Assembly (NCBI RefSeq): GCF_026413145.1
Contig: NZ_JAOVYZ010000004.1
Location: forward strand, 31,436 to 95,435
DNA: 64,000 nucleotides
Direction: 5' to 3'
From: Limosilactobacillus kribbianus
GTDB lineage: Bacteria > Bacillota > Bacilli > Lactobacillales > Lactobacillaceae
The notes under the pieces are model-generated. The model was not told where the DNA came from. It saw only the letters and a program-made list of their open reading frames with translations, and made no database searches. Positions 7,441 to 16,115 of this stretch are shown one piece after another (positions within the stretch are counted from its first letter, which is position 1; every line of letters begins with the position of its first letter). The position numbers were made by a program, and so were the translations under genes.

Positions 7441-8148
7441 ATGGCAAAGAAGATATTAGTCGTCGATGACGAAAAACCAATTTCAGATATCATTAAATTT
7501 AACCTTGAAAAGGAAGGCTACACGGTCGTCACCGCCTATGATGGCGAGGAGGCCCTGGAAAAAGTTGAAAGTGAAAATCCGGACCTGATCATTCTGGACC
7601 TGATGCTGCCAAAGATCGATGGATTGGAGGTTGCCAAGCGCGTTCGGGCTAAGCACACCATGCCGATCATCATGGTCACGGCCAAGGACTCCGAATTAGA
7701 CAAGATCCTGGGCCTGGAATTAGGGGCCGATGATTACGTCACTAAGCCGTTCTCGAACCGTGAACTGGTGGCTCGGGTCAAGGCCAACTTGCGGCGCCAG
7801 GCCACGCTGAAGGCTCCAGCAGAAGAGGACAAAAACACCGACATTAAGGTTGGGGACCTGACGATTCACCCCGAGGCCTACACGGTTACTAAGCGTGGCG
7901 AAAACATTAATCTGACCCACCGGGAGTTCGAATTGCTCCACTACCTGGCCCAGCACATTGGTCAGGTTATCAACCGGGAGCACCTCTTGCAGACCGTTTG
8001 GGGCTATGACTACTTCGGCGACGTGCGGACGGTCGACGTGACGGTCCGGCGGCTGCGGGAGAAGATCGAGGACAACCCGAGTCACCCGCAATGGCTGATC
8101 ACCCGGCGGGGAGTCGGCTACTACCTAGCAAATCCAGACCAAAATTAG
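7441..8148 (+). CDS. walR: Response regulator WalR (YycF/VicR)
   Basis: A 235-residue OmpR-family response regulator, master regulator of cell-wall metabolism in low-GC Gram-positives and usually essential. The receiver domain (1-115) has the acidic pair DDE at 9-11, phospho-acceptor Asp53 in LIILDLMLP, and the conserved Lys in DDYVTKPF. The C-terminal winged helix includes [12 protein letters not shown] and [15 protein letters not shown] at 7423 is in frame, but GGAGGGG lies between it and the ATG at 7441, which is therefore the start. It heads the operon walR-walK-yycH-yycI-walJ, with htrA following. Confidence 0.98.
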   Translation: MAKKILVVDDEKPISDIIKFNLEKEGYTVVTAYDGEEALEKVESENPDLIILDLMLPKIDGLEVAKRVRAKHTMPIIMVTAKDSELDKILGLELGADDYVTKPFSNRELVARVKANLRRQATLKAPAEEDKNTDIKVGDLTIHPEAYTVTKRGENINLTHREFELLHYLAQHIGQVINREHLLQTVWGYDYFGDVRTVDVTVRRLREKIEDNPSHPQWLITRRGVGYYLANPDQN

Positions 8149-8161
8149 AGGCTGAGCAGTT

Positions 8162-10036
8162 GTGAACAGCAAACTAAAATTCTACCAGTCAATTCGTTTT
8201 AAAATCGCCCTCGTATTCGCGTTAATGCTGATGCTGACGCTAGAATGCGTCGGGGCGGTTTTTGTGCGTCAATTGGAGCATCAAAACCTCAACACCTTCA
8301 AGCAGTCGATCGAGCTGCCGTCCTATGTTGATAACTCCCTGAGCACCCAGCTGGCCCGTTCGGACACGAAAAAGGCCAACCGGCAGATCAAGCAGATCCT
8401 CTCGGAAGTCAACAACAATAACATTTCCGAGATTCGGGTGATCGACAACAAGGGGACCATTCGGGGGACCAGCAATGCCGACAATCGTGAGACGATTGGG
8501 CAGAAGTCGACCGACCAGGCGGTCAAGGCCACCCTTTTGAATAACCGGTCCCATTCGGAGAATATCTATGATAATGCCAACCATACCCGTTACTACATTA
8601 ATGTGGTTCCCTTAGTGGACTCCAGCAACAACAACGTCATCGGGGCAGTGTACCTGCGGGCAAGCCTGGAGACGGTTTACTCGAATATCAACAACATTAC
8701 GCTGATTTACCTGTCAGCGGCCCTGATCACGATTGCCATCGGCTTGGTAATGGCCATCCTTATTTCCCAGGAAATAACCCGGCCGATCGAGGAGATGCGA
8801 AAGCAAACGCTTCGGATCGCCCGGGGAGACTTCTCCGGTCAGGTCCGGGTGTTAGGCAACGACGAGCTTGGTCAGCTGGCCGGAGCAGTTAACAACCTGT
8901 CCGTGCGGGTCGAGGAGGCCCAAGAGTCAACCGATTCCGAACGACGGCGACTCGATAGCGTCCTCTCCCACATGTCCGATGGGGTGCTGGCGACCGACCG
9001 GCGAGGCAACGTAACGATTGTCAATAACATGGCCCTGCAGCTTTTGGGCGTGGACCACGAGGACGACTTGATCGGCAAGTCAATTATTGACGTGCTGAAC
9101 ATTCGTCATGACTACACCGTTCGGCAGCTGGTTAACACCGAGCAGCGCGAGATGATTATTGATACCGCAAACGACGGCAGCAACCTGATCCTGCGGGCCT
9201 ACTTCTCCCCAATTCAACGGGAGTCCGGTTTCGTCAGCGGGTTGGTCTGCGTCTTGCACGACGTTACTAGCCAGGAAAAGGAAGAGCGAGAACGGAAACA
9301 ATTCGTCTCCAACGTTTCACACGAATTGCGGACGCCGTTAACCAGTGTTCACAGCTATGTCGAGGCCTTGAGCGACGGTGCCTGGAAGGATAAGGACGTG
9401 GCGCCGAAGTTTCTTGAGGTTATCCAAGGGGAAACCGACCGGATGATCCGAATGATTAACGACCTGCTGAGTCTGTCGCGGATGGATGCCGGAACGACTA
9501 AATTAAACTTGGAATACGTCAACATCAAGGAGCTCTTGAACTACATTCTGGATCGTTTTGACATGATCATCAAAAAGGAAGAGGAAGACGGCTCTTCGAA
9601 CAAGAAGTACAGCATTGAGCGGCACTTCACTGAAAAGGATCTCTGGGTTGAGATCGACACCGATAAGTTCACCCAAGTGATCGATAACATCATGAATAAC
9701 GCGATTAAGTACTCGCCGGATGGTGGAATTATTACGGTCCGCCTCCTGGAGACTCACAATCACGTGATTATGAGCATTGCCGATCAGGGACTGGGGATTC
9801 CACGCAAGGATCTCGGCCGGATCTTTGACCGCTTCTTCCGGGTTGACAAGGCCCGGAGCAGAAAGCAGGGCGGGACCGGACTGGGTCTTGCCATTTCAAA
9901 GGAAGTCATCAACATGCTTGGTGGCCAGATTTGGGTTGACAGCGTAGAAGGCCATGGTTCGACCTTCTACATTTCGCTGCCATACGTACCATACGATGAG
10001 GAGGATGATTGGGATGATCAAGAAGCTGAGAGCTAA
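8162..10036 (+). CDS. walK: Sensor histidine kinase WalK (YycG/VicK)
   Basis: A 624-residue membrane sensor kinase, partner of WalR. Order of domains: TM1 (about residues 14-36), extracytoplasmic sensor region, TM2 (about 180-202), HAMP (ITRPIEEMRKQ), PAS (about 260-370), HisKA with phospho-accepting His387 (VSHELRTPLTSVHSY), and HATPase with the N box (NIMNNAIKYSP), DQGLGIP and GGTGLGLAISKEV. The GTG start at 8162 follows GAGG. The 3' end overlaps the start of yycH, as is usual for this operon. It lacks the long C-terminal extensions seen in some relatives. Confidence 0.98.
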   Translation: MNSKLKFYQSIRFKIALVFALMLMLTLECVGAVFVRQLEHQNLNTFKQSIELPSYVDNSLSTQLARSDTKKANRQIKQILSEVNNNNISEIRVIDNKGTIRGTSNADNRETIGQKSTDQAVKATLLNNRSHSENIYDNANHTRYYINVVPLVDSSNNNVIGAVYLRASLETVYSNINNITLIYLSAALITIAIGLVMAILISQEITRPIEEMRKQTLRIARGDFSGQVRVLGNDELGQLAGAVNNLSVRVEEAQESTDSERRRLDSVLSHMSDGVLATDRRGNVTIVNNMALQLLGVDHEDDLIGKSIIDVLNIRHDYTVRQLVNTEQREMIIDTANDGSNLILRAYFSPIQRESGFVSGLVCVLHDVTSQEKEERERKQFVSNVSHELRTPLTSVHSYVEALSDGAWKDKDVAPKFLEVIQGETDRMIRMINDLLSLSRMDAGTTKLNLEYVNIKELLNYILDRFDMIIKKEEEDGSSNKKYSIERHFTEKDLWVEIDTDKFTQVIDNIMNNAIKYSPDGGIITVRLLETHNHVIMSIADQGLGIPRKDLGRIFDRFFRVDKARSRKQGGTGLGLAISKEVINMLGGQIWVDSVEGHGSTFYISLPYVPYDEEDDWDDQEAES

Positions 10037-11309
10037 CTGGTTATCGATTGCTCTGGCGGTCGTCGTGCTGATCAGTTTCATTCTCTCGGCGATCATTTGG
10101 ACCAATCCGTTCCAATATGACCACCCCCGCCGGGAAAACGGCACGGGGGCGAGTCAGCAGCAGACGACCCAGTCGATCGGCGATGTCTACCTGCCGACGA
10201 CCATCGTCAAAACCAATGGGGATAACAACCAGCAGCTGTTGTACAGCCAGCGCAAGAACCTGATTTACCATGCAAAAAAGGCGATGACGGGTTGGCAGCT
10301 GGGTGGTACCAGCACTGTCAAGACCAACAATAGTGATGTTTACCTGAGTTACCTGCGTCACCGCAATTCGCTGATGCTCAGCTACCCAGACGATATTTCC
10401 GGGACGGTCTTCAATGAAACCTTCAAACAGTCGATTGATACCAACCGGGTCAAAAAGATCAATCACATCGTCATTCCACTGAACGGGACAAAGGCGATCT
10501 ACCTGCTCAGCGACAGCCACTACGCGATTTACCGGGTCCGGATTACCAAGGGCAGCCCCGAGTCGATGGTAACAAGTAAACGCGGTGTAAAACCGATCAG
10601 CGTCGACCATCGGATCGTTAACGGGCATGCGGTGATGATCTACCTGCACTCCTTTACCCTGCCCCGGCTGGCCTACCAGATCAGCGATCAGAAAATCAAT
10701 AACCTGAGCGCCAACCTGATGAGCACCAACCAGCATACCAATACTACGACCCATCAAGATGGGAACCGGACCGTCTACACGGATGGCACCAATCGGCATT
10801 TGGTTTATGATGCTACTCGGGGAACCGTTGACTACGAAAATGATGTTGGGCGTTCCGACGTGGTGGAGACGTCCCAGATTTATTCGCACTTCTACCGCGC
10901 TCTGGTGAAGACGGGAATGCCGCTGAACAACATTCGCTTTGACGAGGTCAGCAATGGTGGGCGGACCATCACTTACCGCAGCTATGTGGAGGGCTTCCCG
11001 ATCATCAACGACAACAACTATGGCGGTGCTAAACTGCGGGCCAACCAGCGGGGAACGGAGCACTACCTGTTAAGTCTCTACACCGTTCAAGTACCGCTGC
11101 CGCTTGATGGTTCAACGGTTAAGCTGCCGTCCACGGCTAGCGTCCTGAACCAGCTGCACGAAAATGGTCACTTTAAGAACGTTACAAACCTGCGTGTTGG
11201 TTACGAGTGGAAGTCCGATTCAGAAAACCATCAGACTGTCAAGATCGAACCGACGTACTTCGTGAAGTATCGGGGCCGGTGGATCAACTACACCGCTCTT
11301 TTGAAGTAG
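10014..11309 (+). CDS. yycH: WalK regulator YycH (WalH)
   Basis: A 431-residue membrane-anchored extracytoplasmic protein. In Bacillus YycH and YycI bind WalK in the membrane and modulate its activity. A short basic N-terminus (MIKKLRANW) precedes one TM helix (LSIALAVVVLISFILSAIIW); the rest is predicted outside. The frame is open back to 9954, but GAGGAGG at 9998-10004 sets the start at 10014, overlapping walK by 23 bases. A long open frame on the opposite strand here is only a composition shadow. Confidence 0.92.
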   Translation: MIKKLRANWLSIALAVVVLISFILSAIIWTNPFQYDHPRRENGTGASQQQTTQSIGDVYLPTTIVKTNGDNNQQLLYSQRKNLIYHAKKAMTGWQLGGTSTVKTNNSDVYLSYLRHRNSLMLSYPDDISGTVFNETFKQSIDTNRVKKINHIVIPLNGTKAIYLLSDSHYAIYRVRITKGSPESMVTSKRGVKPISVDHRIVNGHAVMIYLHSFTLPRLAYQISDQKINNLSANLMSTNQHTNTTTHQDGNRTVYTDGTNRHLVYDATRGTVDYENDVGRSDVVETSQIYSHFYRALVKTGMPLNNIRFDEVSNGGRTITYRSYVEGFPIINDNNYGGAKLRANQRGTEHYLLSLYTVQVPLPLDGSTVKLPSTASVLNQLHENGHFKNVTNLRVGYEWKSDSENHQTVKIEPTYFVKYRGRWINYTALLK

Positions 11310-11322
11310 GGGGGAGCAAAGA

Positions 11323-12162
11323 ATGAATTTCAAACGTATTCAATGGATCTTTTTATTTGCTTTCCTAGTCTTTGACCTGGTGGTTGCGGGGTCGCTTTTT
11401 TTCCAAAATCGCTTTACGATCTCAAACAGCAACCCTAATCGGCAGGAAATGGTCCTCAAGGAGATGAAGGTCGACGAAATCAGTTGCAAGCCGTTGTCGA
11501 ACCAGCAAAAACTCGGCTACTACATCGCAGGGAGCCGGTCCGGTGAGAACGACAAGCTCGATTCACAGACGAGTAAGCTCCATGACCAAAATTACCGCTT
11601 TTCATCCAATACGTTGGTCAGCACCTTTGACAATCCCATCAAGGTTGACCGCCATCACCCGGAACAGCGGTTAAACCGGTTGGTCAAAAACGCGCATTCG
11701 ATCGCCCTGGGCAAGGAATATCACTACGATGCCCAACTGTCGGATTACAACACGGCTGTTTACACTCAGCGCTTGGCACACCAGGCACTTGACTCAACGG
11801 ATGGCCAGTTGCGTTTTCGCATCAACAGCAACGGTGCAGTGACCGGCTACACGCAAACCTACCTTGAAAACCGGCGAATTCTGCGTCCTGAGGCCCCAAT
11901 CATCAGCCAGCAGCACGCGGTGACCTGGCTGTACAAGCACAACCTGATTCCGAACAACTCCCAGGTGCGGTGGGCTAAGCTGACCTATACGAAGCTGCTA
12001 GTGACCAACAGTCACGACCAAAATGTTTATGTGCCAACCTGGGTCGTGGAGGTCCGGACCAAGAATGCCGACACGGTTCAGCATCTGCGGGTGAACGCCT
12101 TCAACAGCACGATTATGAAGAGCAGCCCGGATAATGTTAATATGAGTTCAATCGATAAATAA
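11323..12162 (+). CDS. yycI: WalK regulator YycI (WalI)
   Basis: A 279-residue protein with one N-terminal TM helix (IQWIFLFAFLVFDLVVAGSLF) and an extracytoplasmic domain, the topology of YycI, which pairs with YycH and WalK. It starts 13 bases after yycH behind a strong ribosome site (GGGGGGAG). Sequence in the outer domain is weakly conserved between genera, so the call rests on topology plus strict gene order. Confidence 0.92.
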   Translation: MNFKRIQWIFLFAFLVFDLVVAGSLFFQNRFTISNSNPNRQEMVLKEMKVDEISCKPLSNQQKLGYYIAGSRSGENDKLDSQTSKLHDQNYRFSSNTLVSTFDNPIKVDRHHPEQRLNRLVKNAHSIALGKEYHYDAQLSDYNTAVYTQRLAHQALDSTDGQLRFRINSNGAVTGYTQTYLENRRILRPEAPIISQQHAVTWLYKHNLIPNNSQVRWAKLTYTKLLVTNSHDQNVYVPTWVVEVRTKNADTVQHLRVNAFNSTIMKSSPDNVNMSSIDK

Positions 12163-12175
12163 GGAGTAGTCTGAC

Positions 12176-12982
12176 GTGAGTGAAAAGGATTTTTTGCGTT
12201 ACAGTATACTAGCCAGTGGCAGCACGGGAAACGTCACCTATTTGGAAACCGCCCATCACCGGATCCTGATCGATGCCGGACTGAGTGGCAAGCGGATTGA
12301 AAACTTAATGAATAAGATCAACCGGACGCTCAAGGACGTCGAGGCGATCTTCGTCACCCACGAGCACGGCGACCACAGCCACGGGGTCGGGGTCCTGGCC
12401 CGGCGCTACGGGATGGACGTTTACGCCAACGAGGGCACCTGGCAGGCGATGGCCAAGCGGGTTGGCAAGATCCCGTTGGAACAAAAGCATATCCTGGCGC
12501 CCAATCACGTGGCCGACTTGGGTGACATGGAAGTGGAGAGCTTCGCGGTTTCCCACGATGCCGCTGAGCCTCAATTTTACCAGGTTCATCATGATAACAA
12601 GACCTTCTGCATCCTGACTGATACCGGCTACGTCTCGGACCGGGTGGCGGGGACCATCAAGAACGCCGACGCCTATCTGATGGAATGCAACCACGATACC
12701 GAGATGCTGCGGATGGGCCCATATTCCTGGCCGCTCAAGCAACGAATCTTAGGTGATGAGGGCCACCTGTCTAACGAAGAGGGCGCTGATGCCTTAATGG
12801 ACGTGATCGGTCCGCGGACAAAGGAGATTTTCCTCGGCCACCGCAGTCAGCACAATAACATGCGCTCCTTGGCCCACCTGACCGTGGCCAGTCTGATGGA
12901 GCAGCACGACTTTGGAGTTGATCATGACTTTCAGTTGCATGATGCTGAACCAACGACGCCTAGCGAACTTCTGACCCTATGA
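12176..12982 (+). CDS. walJ: WalJ/YycJ metallo-beta-lactamase-fold hydrolase
   Basis: A 268-residue cytosolic metallo-hydrolase of the YycJ/VicX family. The metal motif THEHGDHSHG (about residue 60) is intact, with further ligands in ILTDTGYVSD and LGHRSQHNN regions. YycJ proteins are putative DNA/RNA-processing nucleases, proposed to link replication with cell division or mismatch repair; the exact substrate is unsettled. The GTG start follows AAGGAG. It is the last gene of the wal operon, 83 bases before htrA. Confidence 0.95.
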   Translation: MSEKDFLRYSILASGSTGNVTYLETAHHRILIDAGLSGKRIENLMNKINRTLKDVEAIFVTHEHGDHSHGVGVLARRYGMDVYANEGTWQAMAKRVGKIPLEQKHILAPNHVADLGDMEVESFAVSHDAAEPQFYQVHHDNKTFCILTDTGYVSDRVAGTIKNADAYLMECNHDTEMLRMGPYSWPLKQRILGDEGHLSNEEGADALMDVIGPRTKEIFLGHRSQHNNMRSLAHLTVASLMEQHDFGVDHDFQLHDAEPTTPSELLTL

Positions 12983-13065
12983 AAATTAAACAATTGATAC
13001 ATTAAATTCAATCAATCTTCATAATTAGTTCGTATTGTGAAGATAAAAAGACTGGAGGAATTGGA

Positions 13066-14343
13066 ATGAGAAATAGTGATCAGGAAGGGCCACACCGGTC
13101 CAACCGTTTTTGGTTTAAAGTTGCCGGCGTGGGTCTGCTTGCCGGCCTGATCGGCGGTGGGGTTGCCGTCGGGGTCGGCAGCGCGATTCAGCACCATGAG
13201 GCCGTCGTCAGCACCCGGGTACCGAGCGGCTCGAACAAGTCTGGCGGTACCAAGGTTAACAAGAATAAGGCCGACTTGAATGGGGAAGCAACTAAAGCTT
13301 ACAACTCCGTTCAGGAAGCCGTCGTCAGCGTGATCAATAAGCAAAACGTCCAGCAGAACAACGGGATCATGGGGATGTTTGGTTCCACCAGTCAGGACGG
13401 CAGCTCTTCAAGTTCCAGCGGCAAGTTGGAGACGGCCAGTGAAGGTTCCGGGGTGATCTACAAGAAGAGCGGCAACACCGCCTACATTGTTACTAATAAC
13501 CACGTGGTCAAGGGTTCCAGCGCCCTGCAGGTAATCATGAGCAACGGGAAGAAAGTCAATGCCCAATTGGTCGGTACGGATTCCGCCACCGACCTGGCCG
13601 TCCTGAAGATCAATGCCGCCAACGTCACCACGGTAGCTCAGTTTGGGAACTCCAACTCAATTACCGCGGGTCAGGATGTCTTGGCGATTGGCTCCCCAAT
13701 GGGCAGTGAGTATGCTAACACCGTCACGAAGGGGATCGTTTCAGCTAAGAACCGGACCCTGAAGGCCGGCACGGACGGTACTCTGACTTCGGTTATCCAG
13801 ACCGACGCAGCGATCAACGCCGGGAATTCTGGTGGACCGCTGATCAACCTGGCCGGTCAGGTGATCGGGATCAATTCGATGAAGCTGTCCTCGGACAACG
13901 AGGGTTCCTCAGTTGAGGGGATGGGCTTTGCCATTCCAAGCAATGAGGTCGTTTCGATCATCAACCAGCTGATCAAGAACGGGAAAATTGAGCGGCCCGC
14001 TTTAGGGATCGGGATGGTCGACTTAAGCAACGTCACCACCGACCAGCAGCAATCTGTTTTGAAACTGCCATCAAGTGTTACCAAAGGGGTGGTAGTGATG
14101 CAGGTTAACAGCGGTTCTGCAGCCGCTAGTGCTGGTCTTAAGCAGTATGACGTGATTACCCAGCTGGGTGATAAGAAGATTACCAACGCCAGCACGCTGA
14201 AGGCGGCCCTGTACAAGTACAAGGTCGGTGATAGCGCCAAGATTACTTATTACCGCAACGGTAAACAACAGACAACGACTATCCACCTGACCAAGGCGGC
14301 TACGGATAGTGACAGTCAGTCTAATCAAGACGATGGCCAATAA
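13066..14343 (+). CDS. htrA: HtrA-like serine protease
   Basis: A 425-residue membrane-anchored surface-quality-control protease. A TM helix near residues 20-45 (WFKVAGVGLLAGLIGGGVAVG) is followed by a flexible Ser/Gly-rich stretch (about 100-120). The trypsin-like domain has catalytic His146 (NNHVVKGSS), Asp176 (SATDLAVLKI) and Ser255 (GNSGGPL). One PDZ domain follows (about 310-410). Start behind GGAGG. Its position after walJ is typical of Lactobacillales, where htrA belongs to or adjoins the wal regulon. Confidence 0.96.
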   Translation: MRNSDQEGPHRSNRFWFKVAGVGLLAGLIGGGVAVGVGSAIQHHEAVVSTRVPSGSNKSGGTKVNKNKADLNGEATKAYNSVQEAVVSVINKQNVQQNNGIMGMFGSTSQDGSSSSSSGKLETASEGSGVIYKKSGNTAYIVTNNHVVKGSSALQVIMSNGKKVNAQLVGTDSATDLAVLKINAANVTTVAQFGNSNSITAGQDVLAIGSPMGSEYANTVTKGIVSAKNRTLKAGTDGTLTSVIQTDAAINAGNSGGPLINLAGQVIGINSMKLSSDNEGSSVEGMGFAIPSNEVVSIINQLIKNGKIERPALGIGMVDLSNVTTDQQQSVLKLPSSVTKGVVVMQVNSGSAAASAGLKQYDVITQLGDKKITNASTLKAALYKYKVGDSAKITYYRNGKQQTTTIHLTKAATDSDSQSNQDDGQ

Positions 14344-14353
14344 TGTAAAACTA

Positions 14354-14381
14354 GTCCGAGCGTTTTCGTCTCGGGCTTTTT
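14354..14381 (+). terminator. Terminator after htrA
   Basis: GTCCGAG / CTCGGGC stem with a nine-base loop and T5. Confidence 0.85.
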
Positions 14382-14434
14382 GGTTGGCCGGGTGGTAAAA
14401 TGCAACTATGAGAGAAATGAAGGGGTGGTAAGAA

Positions 14435-14932
14435 ATGAATAATCCGCAGTTTAAGTACCCAGACACCAAGGCCTATGAGTTCGTGGTAAATCGTCTCCAG
14501 GAGCGTGGCGTTCAGCTATCCGACCTGGTCGACATTATTTACCAGAGCCAGAAGGCCTTTGAACCGACGCTGACGGTGGAGCGCTGTCAGGAATACCTGA
14601 CGGATGCCCTCCACAAGCGGGAGCTGCTCAATAATGCCATGGTGATGCTGGAACTGGACCGGCTGACGGAGGCCGGGCAGGTTGCCGAGCCGCTGTCGAG
14701 CATCATCAAGAACGACGTGGGTGTCTTTGGGGTCGATGAAACCTTGGCCTTGCAGATTGCCAACATCTACGGCACGATCGGCACCACCAACTTTGGCTAC
14801 TTCGATCGAGTCAAGAAGGGGATCATTGCGCGCTACGACACTGCCGACAACCACGTCAACACCTTCATCGATGACCTCTTAGCGGCGATTGTTGCGGCCG
14901 TTTGTGGGAAGATTGCCCACCAGTACGCCTGA
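14435..14932 (+). CDS. Phosphatidylglycerophosphatase A-like protein (YutG family)
   Basis: A 165-residue helical protein resembling the PgpA family, which in other bacteria dephosphorylates phosphatidylglycerophosphate to phosphatidylglycerol. Recognisable segments are GVQLSDLVDIIYQSQK near residue 25, DDV-like acidic turn NDVGVFGVDETLALQIANIYGTIGTTNFGYFD near 90-120, and the C-terminal FIDDLLAAIVAAVCGKIAH. Firmicute YutG-type proteins are shorter and more soluble than E. coli PgpA, as here. Independent transcription unit between terminators. Confidence 0.8.
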   Translation: MNNPQFKYPDTKAYEFVVNRLQERGVQLSDLVDIIYQSQKAFEPTLTVERCQEYLTDALHKRELLNNAMVMLELDRLTEAGQVAEPLSSIIKNDVGVFGVDETLALQIANIYGTIGTTNFGYFDRVKKGIIARYDTADNHVNTFIDDLLAAIVAAVCGKIAHQYA

Positions 14933-14998
14933 GTAAAAGGTCTTATCGGGAAATAATCCGAACAATATTAGGGGAGAATATCAAGAAAGTTTACCAAG

Positions 14999-15039
14999 CC
15001 ACGAGACGTTGCTTAATTAGCACGTTTCGTGGTATTTTT
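14999..15039 (+). terminator. Terminator after the PgpA-like gene
   Basis: CCACGAGACGTTGC / GCACGTTTCGTGG stem followed by TATTTTT. Confidence 0.85.
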
Positions 15040-15076
15040 GGTTGGAAATTGACGAAAAATTACCTAAAATAGTGGT

Positions 15077-15379
15077 TGTGGATAAGTCCGTGGATAAATC
15101 GACGAAGGCAGGACGACTTTTAACAAATGCCTTTACAAAGGCAAAAGTCAAAGTTGAAAAGTTATCCACAGGCATTATAAAAAGATGTTGATAAGTGGAA
15201 TTTTAGAAATTACAACTGACGAAACCCCTTGCTTAACGGGCGATTAACTGACGGCGTGCCGAACGGTTGTTTTTGTGGAAAACTTCTTTTTCAGAAAGGG
15301 CTTTCGACTGTCTTTTTTGGCCGAACATTCCGTTGCTGTGAATCAAAAGTTATGCACCTGTGGATAAGTGTGTGGATAA
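15077..15379. promoter_or_regulatory. Cluster of DnaA boxes upstream of rlmH
   Basis: This is the main content of the 470-base gap before rlmH. Four perfect DnaA boxes are present: TGTGGATAA at 15077-15085, 15359-15367 and 15371-15379, and its complement TTATCCACA at 15162-15170. One-mismatch boxes lie at 15089-15097 (CGTGGATAA) and 15186-15194 (TGTTGATAA), with weaker forms at 15382-15400. A perfect inverted repeat GCCTTT-AC-AAAGGC lies at 15129-15142. From memory, Bacillus subtilis has an origin-proximal DnaA-box cluster at yydA, its rlmH orthologue, where it tempers initiation. A similar role here is inference. Confidence 0.8.
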
Positions 15380-15402
15380 AGTGTGGAAAGCGGTGGATTA
15401 GT

Positions 15403-15882
15403 GTGAATATCAAAATTATCGGTGTTGGAAAACTCAAGGAAAAGTATTTTAAGGCGGGAATTGCCGAGTATGGGAAACGACTTGGCCGTTTTTGTAAATT
15501 TCAAATTGTCGAAGTTCCGGATGAAAAGGCGCCTGAATCGTTAAGCCAGGCCGAAATGGATGAGGTGATGGCCAAAGAAGGCGAGCGGATCCTGGCAAAA
15601 ATTAAGGACCGGGAGTATGTTTTTGCCCTGGCGATCAAGGGGAAGGAACGGACGTCTGAAGAGTTTGCTAAGGAGATTAATCGCCTGGCGACCTATGGGC
15701 ACAGCGACATTACCTTTGTTATCGGTGGCTCTTTAGGGCTCAGTCCGGCCGTCTTAAAGCGAGCCGATACTCAGATCTCGTTTGGTCGTTTCACCCTGCC
15801 CCACCAACTGATGCGGTTGGTTTTATCTGAACAAATTTATCGGGCCTTCACAATTATTAACGGGCTGCCCTACCACAAGTAA
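15403..15882 (+). CDS. rlmH: 23S rRNA pseudouridine-1915 N3-methyltransferase RlmH
   Basis: 159 residues, the exact family length. RlmH methylates pseudouridine 1915 in helix 69 of 23S rRNA in assembled 70S ribosomes. It has the SPOUT knot: [11 protein letters not shown] near residue 105 and the C-terminal [18 protein letters not shown]. The frame is open upstream to 15229, but the family N-terminus [15 protein letters not shown] begins at the GTG at 15403. The ribosome site (GGTGG) lies directly downstream of the DnaA boxes, so DnaA binding could affect expression. Confidence 0.97.
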   Translation: MNIKIIGVGKLKEKYFKAGIAEYGKRLGRFCKFQIVEVPDEKAPESLSQAEMDEVMAKEGERILAKIKDREYVFALAIKGKERTSEEFAKEINRLATYGHSDITFVIGGSLGLSPAVLKRADTQISFGRFTLPHQLMRLVLSEQIYRAFTIINGLPYHK

Positions 15883-15920
15883 TTGTGAACTGAATAAAAT
15901 GAGAATAGTCTTGTGAATTT

Positions 15921-15955
15921 AACGACGATCACCTCTAATCGGCTGGTCGTTTTTA
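15921..15955 (+). terminator. Probable terminator after rlmH
   Basis: AACGAC / GTCGTT stem with an internal AT-pairing and a T5 tail. The stem is short. Confidence 0.5.
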
Positions 15956-15956
15956 G

Positions 15957-15992
15957 TTTGCGAAAACGGTTGCGAGGCAATTGTGACAATTG
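15957..15992. promoter_or_regulatory. Putative operators upstream of the iron alcohol dehydrogenase
   Basis: TTGCGAAAACGGTTGCGA (about 15958-15975) resembles a LacI/GalR-family operator and shares the core GCG-AAACGGTTGCG with the maltose operators at 38166. It is followed by a perfect odd palindrome CAATTGT-G-ACAATTG (15978-15992). The two are 124 or more bases upstream of the start codon. Regulators are not known. The rest of this 233-base gap is AT-rich; I could not place a convincing promoter. Confidence 0.45.
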
Positions 15993-16115
15993 AGTGATAC
16001 AAATGATAAAAAATGCTCAATTTAGCACAGAATTATACATTTTTGCTTGAAAATGATGGCAAATTATGCAACCATAGAAACCGTATTCAAATGCCAAGAG
16101 GAGGCTATATTTAAT

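Noticed and set aside
10041..11063. A 340-codon open frame on the minus strand across yycH
   Set aside because: It is antisense to yycH with no ribosome site, and its translation lacks any family motif. GC-rich codons in the real gene keep the opposite frame free of stops.
15077..15379. The DnaA boxes as the chromosomal origin oriC itself
   Set aside because: dnaA and dnaN are not adjacent and no clear AT-rich unwinding region with DnaA-trios is seen. A secondary cluster is the better reading.
15229..15402. A longer N-terminus for rlmH
   Set aside because: RlmH has a fixed length of about 159 residues, and the extension runs through the DnaA boxes and encodes no family sequence.
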